DNA of 64,000 nucleotides from Coptis chinensis (Eukaryota; Streptophyta; Magnoliopsida; Ranunculales; Ranunculaceae): contig CM027383.1 in NCBI GenBank assembly GCA_015680905.1, positions 40,360,501 to 40,424,500 of the forward strand. Direction: 5' to 3'. The notes under the pieces were generated by a model, which was not told the DNA's origin, searched no databases, and worked only from the letters and a program-made list of their open reading frames with translations. Below, piece after piece: positions 1-11,133 of this stretch. Both the position numbers and the translations under genes were made by a program. How positions within the stretch are numbered: position 1 is the first letter of the stretch; each line of letters begins with the position of its first letter.

Positions 1-1723
1 CCCCAATAGTTACTGAATTGATCTTCCTAGAACCTACAAAATAATCAAAGCAAAAGATTAGTGATGATTGGGAGAAAGATGGACGCAGAGAAGAAGAGAG
101 AATGGAGAAGAAGGAGACGCAGATGTAGATGCAGACACAAAGAAGAAAGAATGAGAGAAAGAAAGAAAATGAAGAAGAATGAGATGGGTGCAATTTTTGT
201 TTGTTTTTGTTTTTTTTTTTTGGTCAAAGAAAGTCCCAAAAGTAGGCCCATAACCACAAATGGGATTCTTTTTTTTTTTTTTTTAAATTATTCTTTAGAG
301 GAAAATAAAAAATTGTGGAGGGAATAGAAATGATTATGGGAGTGTTGTGACCAAATTAATTTATTTTGCAAATTTTACTGAAAACGCAGCGGCGCCATTG
401 ATCTTCCTATAAAATAGCGGTCGGGTTTTTCATTTCGTTTACATTTCAATGAAATTGCAAAAGTTTATTATAAACAAAAACTAATATGATCACATGAATT
501 TGTAGAAGTGAATTTAGGTGAGAAAATGATGAAAATAAAAGAAAATAAATTTTGATTACGGAGATAAAAAATCCGTTTGAGCGAATCATATCTCCAATAA
601 AAGAGTTATTCTTGATTTTTGATCCCTAATAACGACTTTTCATCTTTGAACGAACGTTATTAGCGCGTGGAATCGATTCAGAACCCCATCTCTGGGTGAA
701 CTTACTCTATTCCTAATCGTTATAATTATCGAAACACCCTCCCAAACGAAGATAATCCTCACTCGGGCAGAGTTTCTACTCCGAGATCACAGAACTGAAG
801 TGTTATTCTAATTAACAGAATATAAAACTGAATTAAAAACATTTTAATTAAAAATTGAAAATTAAATTCTTCATTACACTAGAAAAGCAGTAAACTACTA
901 TACTCCTATGATCGAATGCTAACCATTCAATGATTCTCGAACCTGCAAACAAAATATAATAACATTTAGTTCACATCCAATGAAATGCCAAAGCAAGATA
1001 TGGCAACATATATTTAGAGTACAACTAAAGAAAGACATGTTCTATAGCTTTCCAAGTGATACTATTATGTCATACCACATGATAGGCAAGTTGAGCCAAA
1101 GAAAACAATTAAAAAACACTCATTGTCCTTATATGAGTACAATTTGATACATTTCATAAGCAAAGGCAATAAACCCAATTCACAGTTTCACTATGCCATA
1201 TATGCATACCCAAAATAAAGTATAATTTCACAATAATAACCATAGTAAATGAACCAATATGTACTCAAACTACCAGAAGTTGACATGACATTTGACATTT
1301 ACAATTAGTTAGGTCTAGTGATTCCCAAATGCAGCAAAGATGATGTATTTATTCAAGCAGTAAAAGCTTGATAACAATAGATATATACAACTCCCATAAA
1401 TTAATAACCCTAAACAAGATGAATACGATTGCATTTGTTCATCTAGAAAGGCAATGGAGCTTTAACCATATATACCACATATACAACAACTCTCTAAAAT
1501 AATGTTGCGGAACTTTCAAGTTTTAATGGCAAATGGCAAAAGCCATCTAGCTTTTCAGCATAATAGATCTCTCTACAAGCAATGTCAACATGGCAACAAA
1601 TCATTGACAGATTCACAATATTATAGATCCATAGAATTAGCTTAGACCATGGATATCCCTGGTAGTAAGTTTTACCAATAAAAATCACTAATCAATTAGA
1701 CAGAGCATTTGAAGCACTTGTAG
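1..1723. other. AT-rich intergenic DNA
   Basis: I see no supportable gene. The stretch begins with a purine-rich tract (about 70-190) and two long T runs near 215 and 270. The short open frames there are low-complexity Arg/Lys/Glu or Phe/Leu strings produced by that composition. The rest is AT-rich with no conserved protein signal in any frame. Confidence 0.6.
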
Positions 1724-2480
1724 TGTAACGCCCCAAAATCCTATAACATTGTCAGACACGCACCTTGACGAAAGACAAAAATTTCAACAGAGTCTCCTAT
1801 GTATTTTCAACATTTCATAGACATAAATCCTATCATAACCTGAAAATCAAATAATATACTTCCATAACATATATTAAAACCTCATACCTTGGTCGTAAAC
1901 CCAACTACTCAAATATATATTGATTCGTAGAACTAGCTACTATACTTAATCATCTCGACCAGTGTCAGTTAAGTCAAATAACCAATCCTCGAATCGAAAG
2001 GACACTAAATTTTATACAAAAATAAAAATAAAAATAACATATACATCACTTCCACTTATATCAGTGTTATACACCTCTATTAGTTCCAACCAAAGATACC
2101 ACAGTTCAAATATATATACACCATACTTTCACACTACTCACATGTAAAAACCCATCTTCCAATACAAAACTCATGAATATTCCAACATCCATATACAATT
2201 GTCACATGAAACAAAAGAAAACCACATAAGTTCCTTACCTTTAAATTAACTGCTAGGTCTCCTGTTGCTGCTCTCCATCTACGTTCTAACACGAAACGCT
2301 AAAGCTAGTTCCTCACTTGGAGGCATTTTAGTTCCTTATTCCCCTAACAAAATAACTAAAGTAACATATATGCGATTATACAAAATAACTACATTTAAAT
2401 TTACTTTTACCTTTACCCGAGTTTGTTTCATAGGGTAGACATGTACCCTGCACAAAGAATTAGTAGGGCCTACCCTCTTG
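1724..2480. repeat. Degraded LTR-like dispersed repeat
   Basis: The stretch opens with TGTAACGCCCC, a start typical of some plant gypsy-type LTRs. Its first 300 bases resemble 36,855-37,060: both share ATTTTCAACATT followed by a 'TCATAACCT' block, and a CTCGACCA block before an AATAAC. No coding region, primer-binding site or partner LTR is visible nearby, so this would be a solo or truncated LTR. The right border is a guess. The family is not identified. Confidence 0.35.
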
Positions 2481-3289
2481 CAAATCACTGTTCAATCAAG
2501 CGAAAATAACTAATACTTGAGACATTTATAACTTAACTATATCATCATATTGTATTCATAACATTACAAACAAATATCTAATATAAATGTTGCGCTTTAC
2601 TACAAAGCTACCTACGTATTCAAATCCTTTAAGATTTGGAATCAAGCCTTACGTAGTTCTTAAATTATCCCATACCACAACTCCATCAATAATCAAATTT
2701 CAACGAATCCAATCTAAATGTAAACCCAACTCTCGGGTTTAACAAATCATGGGCATCAAAGAAAAATCAATATATATATAATGGAAATAACCACTCACAA
2801 ATAATACTTTACCACTCTTACTTTGTCACTACTTTAAAGTTTTCTTGTGGTAAAGATTGTTTGATTTGTATAAAGTTAATGCATAACAAAATGGATTGAG
2901 GGATGGAAGCCTTAAAAGATATGCATATAGTTAAGATTGAACCAACAATTTTCTTAGTGACTATTTAGCACAAGTGAAAACATTTAAAAGAATGCAGGGA
3001 TACCCTGAACCCAAATAAAACCTTCAAGGACCATAGTGGTAAGCATAATTCTTTTCTGATAGGAAAATCAATTAGCTTATTAATAGGGAACATGCCAAGT
3101 GAAAAGAACATTAATATGTGAACTCAAATGGACTAACCAGAAATTGGAAGCATGAGATGTGATGGACTCAATTAATGCTAAACAAAAATTTCTCATAAGA
3201 AGATAAGCATTTCTAAAGTACACCTATTATCCCCAGCTTGCAATCCATATATACTACACAAAAATTCACATACAACACAAAAAATAAAG
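2481..3289. other. AT-rich intergenic DNA
   Basis: I found no gene or structured repeat here. The short open frames have no recognisable motifs. Confidence 0.5.
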
Positions 3290-4330
3290 AACACATAAAG
3301 AGGGGCAGTCTTGTTTAAGATAGGGTACGCTACCCATAAAGAAGGGCAATCTTGTTTTAACAGTTCCTGCTACCAGTTCTGTTTACCTATCGCAGTTCCT
3401 ACTTTAAGATACGATACACATAAACAACCCATAAAGAAGGACATCTCCTTTTTACCTATAGTAGTTCTGTTTCCATTCAGCATGGGACATCCGCCCCAGG
3501 AGGCAGAGTTAGAAGCAATAGTTACGGTTTCAGTCCTAGTTGATTCAGTAATGACCAACACGTACTAGAGACAAGAGGGGCAGTCTTAAACTATTCTCTT
3601 TCCTTCATTCAAATATGTGCCAAATGAAGCAACTCCGTACACTAAGTGAAAAAGTCCTTCCAAGGGTTCAGATAAGGCCAGACCACTTATCTAGGATAAT
3701 GCTAGATTCACCACTAATATGTGTGGTGCTGAACTAAAAGACCGAGAGGCAGAGGCAGATGCAAATTTGCAATAAATTAAAGTGAGGCTGGCTCCACTAA
3801 TAAAGGGGACGAAGTCGCTTATCAGTCAAACTCAATAGAATTGGATCAATCTTTTTTTGTCGATAAGGTGGAGAACTAAACCAAGAGCATCACACACACG
3901 ATACCAATCTCTTTGCTAAAAGTGATAAACTATTATGTACTAGTTTTGAAGCCTTCCCTTATTTGAGTATTACTGAAAGTACTCACCACTTCAAACCTAT
4001 TTTGATTTTATGAGATGACCCAATTTATAGGAGATGTCGTAAGCTCACCCCTTTTTTCTTCATATAAGGACTACTCACTCGCTTAAGGTTCCGATTCATA
4101 TCTATTACTTTAACTTTATTCATTCTTCGGCTTCGGATTCAGCACTATCTGTCTTGGTTCAGAGATCACTTGTCAAGTTAAAGATTTTTTTGTTGTGAAA
4201 TGTTACGGCCTAAATGCTTAACTATTGATGCTGTGCTAAGAAGTGCCCTGGGTTGCCTGGCCTTAGGATCTATTGTCGCCTTCGCTTCTCAAACCTTGGA
4301 TTTTCGCCATCTCTCAAATAATAAAAAGTT
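3290..4330. other. Compositionally distinct block, possible organellar insert
   Basis: This block is visibly richer in G and C than its neighbours. It repeats short phrases such as GAGGGGCAGTCTT (near 3,300 and 3,577) and variants of CCCATAAAGAAGG (3,333 and 3,429). The texture recalls plant mitochondrial intergenic DNA, so a nuclear copy of mitochondrial DNA is possible. No organellar gene is recognisable, so this is a guess from composition only. The 85-codon open frame at 3,311-3,568 shows no known domain. Confidence 0.2.
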
Positions 4331-5639
4331 GAAGCTTCTACTCAAACGATCATGATTCCTAATATAGAACGTATCTAAAATTCCTCAAAAAAAATAACCT
4401 TAAATAAAATTTATTAAAAGTCCTCATTTGTTCCAAATCATTCGTAACAAAAATATACAAATTTAAGGTGTGCACTTAATTGCAATCTATTAAGTGCAAC
4501 TAAGGAAGACACCTTACTACCATTATCAGAAATTTATTAGCATCACTTAAAGATTTCTCATCGATATAAACTATAAATTAAAGCATAAGTTGGGTTACAT
4601 GGCTAAGCCGGTCAAGTCATTCTTCATTCAAGGTGAAAGGTCATTGAGTTTTTGGAGGCAACTGGTTAGCAAGAAAACCATATCCTAGTTGACAGCAAGG
4701 GCTAACATCCAAATCAATCGACACCAAGTGTCGCCCAAGCAACACTATTGCCAAAGCACATCCAACACCTTTATTTGTTGCAAATCATTAAGAGATAGAT
4801 ACATATATATGAGATTGTGGATCTGTTCTTAGTGAGGAACTAACTTATGCTAGCTTTTATGAAATAAATTTGCAAATCATTAACAAACAAACAACAGCCA
4901 TGTTAATTTGCAAGCCGACAAAATTAATGTGCATATCATGATAAGTAACTAGCATGCCCTCGTATAGAAGTCATAAACTCAGATAACATAAACTCTACAA
5001 GACAGAAAATTCCACCGGCCAGTAACCAATAACACACAAGTAACGGAAGAATCGATAACACTATAGGACTCTACACATCTAAATGGCCACTAAACCAAAA
5101 ATTTAACCTGATAAACCAGCATATATCCAAAGCCAAAACTAACAAAAATATTACCTGATAGCTACCGCTTGCAAAGTTCTTTCACTAAGAAATTAACAAG
5201 GAAAATTAGTGATTTTGTTCACAATATCAGAAAATTTTTAATTCTTTTATTTCTACAAACAAGTTTGATTGAAAATTCTTAAAGAAACAAAAAGAAAAAT
5301 CATAACTTTAATCTCTTTTCTTTTTCGGTAAACAAGTTCATAGAAAGGTTTTTGCTTCATAACTTACTAGATTTTTTCTTTCCCTCAATGAAGGAGGAGG
5401 ACAAACCGAACCTGACATAAAGCTCCTATCCTGCAACAAAACTGTAGCTTTAACAATTAAAGCAATTACAAAAGATTAGAAAGGGGGAGAAGAATAATTA
5501 GAAAAAGAATAAGGTGAGAGAAAGGAGTACCTAGACAACGAAGTAGGGAGCGAGGAGCCGTCCGACACTCCGACTTGCTTTTAGTTTAGTGTGCTTTTCC
5601 TTGTTAATTTTCCCAAAAACTGTTTTTTCCCTCTTCTTT
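4331..5639. other. AT-rich intergenic DNA
   Basis: No coding signal was recognised. A purine-rich stretch at 5,460-5,560 looks like a promoter or leader remnant but has no open frame attached. Confidence 0.45.
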
Positions 5640-6046
5640 TTTCATGAAAATCAAACAAGGCGCTGGTTATAATCAAAATAGCGTGAAATCGAAAACACAA
5701 ATTCCGACAATATAAAACATCGAAATATATAATACTTTCCAGGATCCATCAAATCATCGCCAGTTCAAACCAAGTAGCGACCGAAATTACCATCGCCTTA
5801 TGTACAAAATTATTTCCGACATTTTTACTGTCGATACTGTCACTATTTCAATTTTCAACTATAAAATGAATAATAGGAATTATGATGAAAATGCTTAGGC
5901 CACAATTCCCGACGAAAAAAAGTCGCTAGATACAAATTTTAACATTTAAACAAATAGATTAGTAGCGACGATTAAAACATGCCAAAAGGTTGGTTTTAGG
6001 AATGAAACAAAAGCGTCGCTAAAAAGCATGTTTGTTGTGAATAATC
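5640..6046 (-). mobile_element. Decayed CACTA-like terminal region
   Basis: Read on the minus strand from about 6,046, the sequence is CACAACAAACATGCTTTT followed by TAGCGACG. This resembles a CACTA-element terminus (CACTACAACAAA...) running into subterminal repeats. Further copies of the subterminal motif (TAGCGAC, GTCGCTA, GCGAC) occur at about 5,775, 5,930, 5,960 and 6,010. The terminal CACTA is mutated, and I could not locate the other end or any transposase. It may be a MITE-sized derivative. The intact Pack-CACTA at 45,861 shares the CACTACAACA-type end but has a different subterminal motif. Confidence 0.35.
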
Positions 6047-6740
6047 ACTGTTCATGCATCAACATGAGTTATGAACAATCATTGTTCATACCTATTTGGG
6101 GTATGAACAATCAATGTTCATACCTCGACATAATGTATGATCAATAAGAACACGTATTGGAGTATGAATAATCATTGTTCATACCTATTTGGGGTATGAA
6201 CAATCACTGTTCATACATCAACATGAGTTATGAACAATTATTGTTCATATCTATTTGGGATATGAACAATCAATATTCACACCTAAACATATTGTATGAT
6301 CAATAAGAACACTTATTGGAGTATGGACAATTATTGTTCCTATACGAAGAATAATTATTGTTCATACCTATTTGGAATATGAATAATCAATGTTCATACC
6401 TATTTGGGGTATGAACAATGAGTGGTCACACCTAAACATAATGTATGATCAATAAAAACACTTATTGGAGTATAATTGTTCAAACTTATTTCGGGTATGA
6501 ACAATAATTGTTTTTTATTGTTGATACCTATTTGGAGTATGAACAATCAATGTTCATACTTTAAAATAATGTATTATCAGTAAGAACACCTATTGGAGTA
6601 TGAAAAATCATTGTTTATACCTCAACATGAGCTATGAACAATCATTGTTCATACATCAATATATTGTATAAGGTAAGTTCACATATTTGGGTTCATACAT
6701 CAGTCATAAGGTATGAACACTCATTGTTCATAGCAAAACG
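6047..6740. repeat. Palindromic minisatellite with higher-order units
   Basis: About fourteen copies of a near-perfect palindrome are present, core TGAACAATCATTGTTCA (first at 6,072-6,088), each usually flanked by CCTATTTGGGG. The palindromes are grouped into larger units marked by a spacer containing GTATGATCAATAAGAACAC, seen at about 6,132, 6,291, 6,440 and (degraded) 6,568, so the higher-order period is roughly 130-160 bp. Each palindrome can form an 8-10 bp hairpin, and neighbouring ones can also pair with each other. No gene is present. Confidence 0.85.
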
Positions 6741-7872
6741 ACAGAAAGGGTAAAATCGAAAAATATTTATTTCAAATCTGGGCCATTTGTCCTTGAGGGT
6801 TATTTTCACTCGAAAATTGGTTTTCCGGGTTATCTTCACCCCGAAATTTTTATTTGTGAGTGATTATAAAAAAACATTGTCCTCTAGAGTCGTTTTGAAT
6901 AGAAATTGGGCCTTGGGACCAATTTCTTGGTGAAAGAATTTGTCCTTGAATTTGATGTCTTGAAATTCTATGAACATTCTGTTAAACTCTTGTACAATCA
7001 TCATCCTCCCTAGGTTCAAAGAAATTAGATCTCGAATTTTACCTAAGTAACTGCTCACAAAAAGAATAATGCACCAACAATGTTGTCGCCAATAGGATAT
7101 TCAAAATAAAGGCTGCAAGTCAAGGACTAGGCACTGAAATGTGTTGTTCTCCTGAGCGAAATCAATTTCAAAACTTCTGTAGAAAGGGTTAATATAATCA
7201 GCCTTTTGTCGTTGTATATCATCAAACTGTCACAAGTAAAAGGTACTGGACCGAAATTCGGTAGACCCAAATAATTAGAACCATACTAGTTTTTGTGCCC
7301 GTTCAACGAACGAGGACCGTTTTCATAAAATTAATTTGATTATTTTGAATTATTATGTATCAAAAAAATTTAACTATAGAATATTGTAATTATTCGAAGA
7401 AAGCGCGTTGAGGCATAATAATATAGTATTAATAAAAGGAAAAAATAGCTCAACAAACATAATTAATTTGACTGACAAATCCTAAAATTTTAAAGTATAA
7501 TCTATCTTTCTTTTATGCACAAATTCAAATTGGAAAATTCATTGAACTCTTAAAATTTAATTGTTGACAACACTTTTTAATTGATTATATTTTAACAACT
7601 GGCCATTTTTTTTCCCCTAATACACTTTAATTCATAGGCGGAACCGCGGAACATGTTCAGTTCACATTTTATGAAAAAAGAATTATATTTATTTTTAAAT
7701 TATTTACTTAAATTATAACACAAACAGTGAATCTTATCATAATTATAGTGCCAAAAAGAATAATTATGTAAATTCATCCATGTAACATAACCCGTTTATT
7801 TAACAAAATCAATGGGCATTCAATTAATGACAAAAGTAATTATGTAAATTACTCATTTAAACGGAATATGTT

Positions 7873-7878
<6 letters not shown>
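6741..7878. other. AT-rich intergenic DNA
   Basis: Nothing supportable as a gene. The phrases near 6,775-6,850 (GGGTTATTTTCACTCG, GGGTTATCTTCACCCCG) are a short imperfect tandem repeat of about 36 bp. Confidence 0.45.

Positions 7879-7945
<67 letters not shown>
7879..7945. repeat. (TA)n microsatellite
   Basis: An uninterrupted TA dinucleotide run of about 67 bases, followed by a T-rich tract to about 7,975. Confidence 0.97.
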
Positions 7946-7948
<3 letters not shown>

Positions 7949-9487
7949 TATATTTTTTTTTTTTTTTTTTTTTCATTTTATTATTATGTATCAAAAATCT
8001 TACTTTCAAACTATATTGAAACTCATACAGTAAATTAATTTATCAAAGTTCCCATAGCCAATAATTTGTTATACTGTTTTTTTGTATCAATAGGACTTAT
8101 AGTGTATTAAGATGTCCAACTTTTTGGCTGTGGACTAAAATGTTGGTTTTTTTTTGCTATCGTTAGTTAAGCTGCCTTAAGCATACTTAAGCATGCTATG
8201 CTTTCTATACAGTACTTAAGTTTTCTATGTTTTCTTCATTGAGTGAAAGTTTGTGTACCATATAGCTGTAGTTGTACTTAGATTTTTAAATCATATCATA
8301 TTATTAGTGTTTTTGATATACTGATTGTTTCTAGTTATTAGAGATTTCTTTACATTTGAAGAATGTTTTGTTTGAAGGTTTTCTTGTCAAATTTTAGTAA
8401 AGTTTTTTTTTCCATGTTTTATATGTATTTTTTTTTTATTGTTTTATTGGTTCTCTTGGAATATTTTTCTCAATAGAAGAGTAAGTCGATTTTTTTTTTT
8501 GTTGTTTTATCTGTTTATTTTTATCAAAGTTTATACTGAAGTGAAGTTTTATTTTTTACTAATGTTTTTGTCTCAATTTTTTTGTTTTGTAGGCATTGTG
8601 CTTGTAAATTTATGATGTTTTTTTAAATTTTTCAAATGATATATGGTTGGCAAATGAGTATGTTTTTGATAACAAAGAAAGACTTTCTGTGTTTGATTTT
8701 TTTGAATATCTGATTAAAAAAGTCAAACATAAAAAGTGTTGTAGACACTGTGATGGCAATAATCGATATATAAATAGTGAAACTAAAAAATTGGTTCTAA
8801 GTATGAGAAACCAATTGAATGAGCATGTTTTTTTTTTATATACACAACCTGGAGGATTTATCATGTAACCTGCAAAAAAAAGAATAGTATTGTGAATTAT
8901 GTACACCCATCCTTATACATGGAAGGGTGAATATTGGTAGTAATAACTAATCAAAATTTTGTGCATAGCTAACATTTAATATATGCTCCTTTTAATATTA
9001 CCCAAGCGGTTAAATCACCTTCTCTAGGATGAACAATATGTTATTCGAAATATAAATCAAACTCTGTAAATAATTTTAAAAAGTGTATATATAAACTAAG
9101 ATAACCTGTTTGATCATTATTCGGCTTAATAAAATATTTGATTTATGTTAAATTTTTGCTTAATAATAATATGTTTGATCATTCTTTTTTTGATAGTGCT
9201 AAGTTAGTTATGAAAACATTGATACGCTCACTAATTGAGAAGCCTAAGCTAACTAACAGCATGTGTTGTTTTTATTTGTTGTGATGTTTGCTTGAAAGAC
9301 TTGCAACCAAAACTTGAAAGTCAAAAACACGAACAATGACAACTTATAGTGTGACTCAATAAATGCTGCTCTCATTTGCTACTAACATCAATTTCGGTTT
9401 CATGCTTACTGCAAGTGAAAAGTGTTACACAAACATATACATAATCACCTTGCATAGTTTTCTTTTTGGTCATTACGATTCAGAGTT
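7946..9487. other. T-rich intergenic DNA
   Basis: No gene can be supported. A plus-strand open frame at 8,647-8,868 (73 codons, with a CCRHC motif) has no recognisable domain, and T/A tracts dominate the region. Confidence 0.45.
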
Positions 9488-9639
9488 GCACATTCTTTTT
9501 AGCATTACTACTCCATATATTGAATCTCCTCTGAGCTTTATACCTTAGTAGCTTAATTGGTTCGCACATTCTTTTTAGCATTACTGTTCCATATATTGAA
9601 TTTCCTCTAAGCTTTATACCTTAGTAACTGAATTGGTTC
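9488..9639. repeat. 76 bp tandem duplication
   Basis: Two adjacent copies begin GCACATTCTTTTTAGCATTA at 9,488 and 9,564. They differ at only a few positions, which implies a fairly recent local duplication. Confidence 0.9.
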
Positions 9640-11019
9640 ACTGAACAGGCGACGTTTATGTAGTTTAGAAAATTGAAAAATAAATTAGGGCAATAAAAGA
9701 TTTAATTTTTTTTTATAACTGAATAGTTTTTGGGTTATACATGAAGCGGTTGATTTTCTAGTCTTAGTGTGCATCCCCTCCCTCATGATCATACTCATAC
9801 GGAATGTTTGTAAGGATTTTTTATAGGTAATATCCAGGTGGATCCAATAAACATTTAACTACACGAAAAAAAAAAAAAAAAAATGAAATCCAATGAATAT
9901 TAGTAGATATTCTACTTCTAAAAGTGTAGGAATTAGTAATTGAAACAAACAAATACCAAAAACCAAAAGTACAACACCAAAGATATATTGAGTATTGTGA
10001 AAGATTCTTGTAAAGACTTGTAAGAGACCAATGCCTATACTATGAAGGACCAATGATGCTTGTTAGCTTCCGTAATTGTGTTGTGACTTTCAGTGAGCTT
10101 CTGTCACACAATGATAAGTATGAATTTGGCCATCACATTTGTTAGAGCCATCTTATTACAACCTCCAAGCCTCTATTCAGCCTTTTGGTTAGCAGATTGA
10201 GCACTGTTTGAGTCTTTTTCAAACTTGCTGAAAAGATTATCAGGAAAAATGATGCTTCAAAAAATAGAAAAGAACAATTCCTTTAAACAAAAGGTAAAAT
10301 AGAACATGCTTTGAAAGGTTTGCCAACCATGGCGTAAGAGGATATAATGTCGTTTCGATTTGTCAATAGCTACGTACATTAAATTAAACCTATGTGTAAG
10401 ATTGGTTACGTATTTGAAGCATGTAGCTATAGCTTCAGAATGTTAAGGATTTTTTTCCATTTATGCGCCATGGTAGCCCACTAAAAACGTATCCTGTCCA
10501 TAGAAGATGTTATCAAAGAAGTCAAGATTGAACTTTTGACACTACAATAATTGATCTTAGTTAATGTTAAGAATTACAAATTATCAATGTGGTAAAGGTG
10601 AAACATTACTTACCAATTAAATCACTGTAGTTTTCACAATGATTTGGTAGGCAAGCAACTTCATTATAAAACTTGCCTCAATTATTGTTTGCTACCACTA
10701 AATTTCTATTAAAAAAAGAGAAAGAAACCCATTTGAACAACACTTTGGAGATCATCTTCCAAAAGGCTCATAAATGAAGTCAAATCATGTTTACAAATTT
10801 CAAAAGTATTCTTGAAGCAGTTTGCTAGTATTGATTAGAGAGGAAATCAAATTAGTTTCAATCAAATGAGTAACTTCCCAAATTCCAACATGGTGAGGCA
10901 ACTCCATACTTATATTAAGGTGTAGTAGCGAAACTAATACTGCATGTAACTAAATAAACTGTAAGACAAACTTATGGACACAATTGAGAGTTATCAAACC
11001 TGTAAAGAAATAAGATCGT
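9640..11019. other. AT-rich DNA, possibly the 3' flank of a minus-strand gene
   Basis: No firm gene. The minus strand between 10,230 and 10,000 shows short peptide-like runs (for example SKFEKDSNSAQSANQKAE) broken by stops. They could be a degraded exon or chance. Confidence 0.3.
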
Positions 11020-11133
11020 TCAAACTTCAAAGTCCTTCCTGTTTTCCATGACTTGGGCACGATCAACTACGTAAGATCTATCTCCATCTAGCTCAAGCAC
11101 TCTATCATGGGCTTCAACATTTGAGGCGGGGAC
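11020..11133 (-). CDS. Terminal exon of an unidentified minus-strand gene
   Basis: On the minus strand a pyrimidine-rich acceptor (TTTCTTTTTTCAG) is followed at 11,133 by 37 codons in one frame ending in a TGA at 11,020-11,022. The predicted C-terminus contains VLELDGDRSYVVDRAQV and ends in NRKDFEV. The hydrophilic, non-repetitive composition and the good acceptor suggest a genuine last exon. I do not recognise the family. It lies downstream of, and on the same strand as, the exon-like blocks at 17,555, 19,584 and 20,598 and may belong with them. That link is inferred from order, strand and phase only. Confidence 0.4.
   Translation of the reverse strand, partial: VPASNVEAHDRVLELDGDRSYVVDRAQVMENRKDFEV

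Noticed and set aside
6047..6740. Regular palindromic repeats resembling a CRISPR array
   Set aside because: Plant nuclear context, no cas genes, and the spacers are themselves repeated. This is a minisatellite.
8647..8868. A 73-codon open frame with a CCRHC motif
   Set aside because: A single Cys/His cluster without recognisable finger spacing, and no supporting neighbours.
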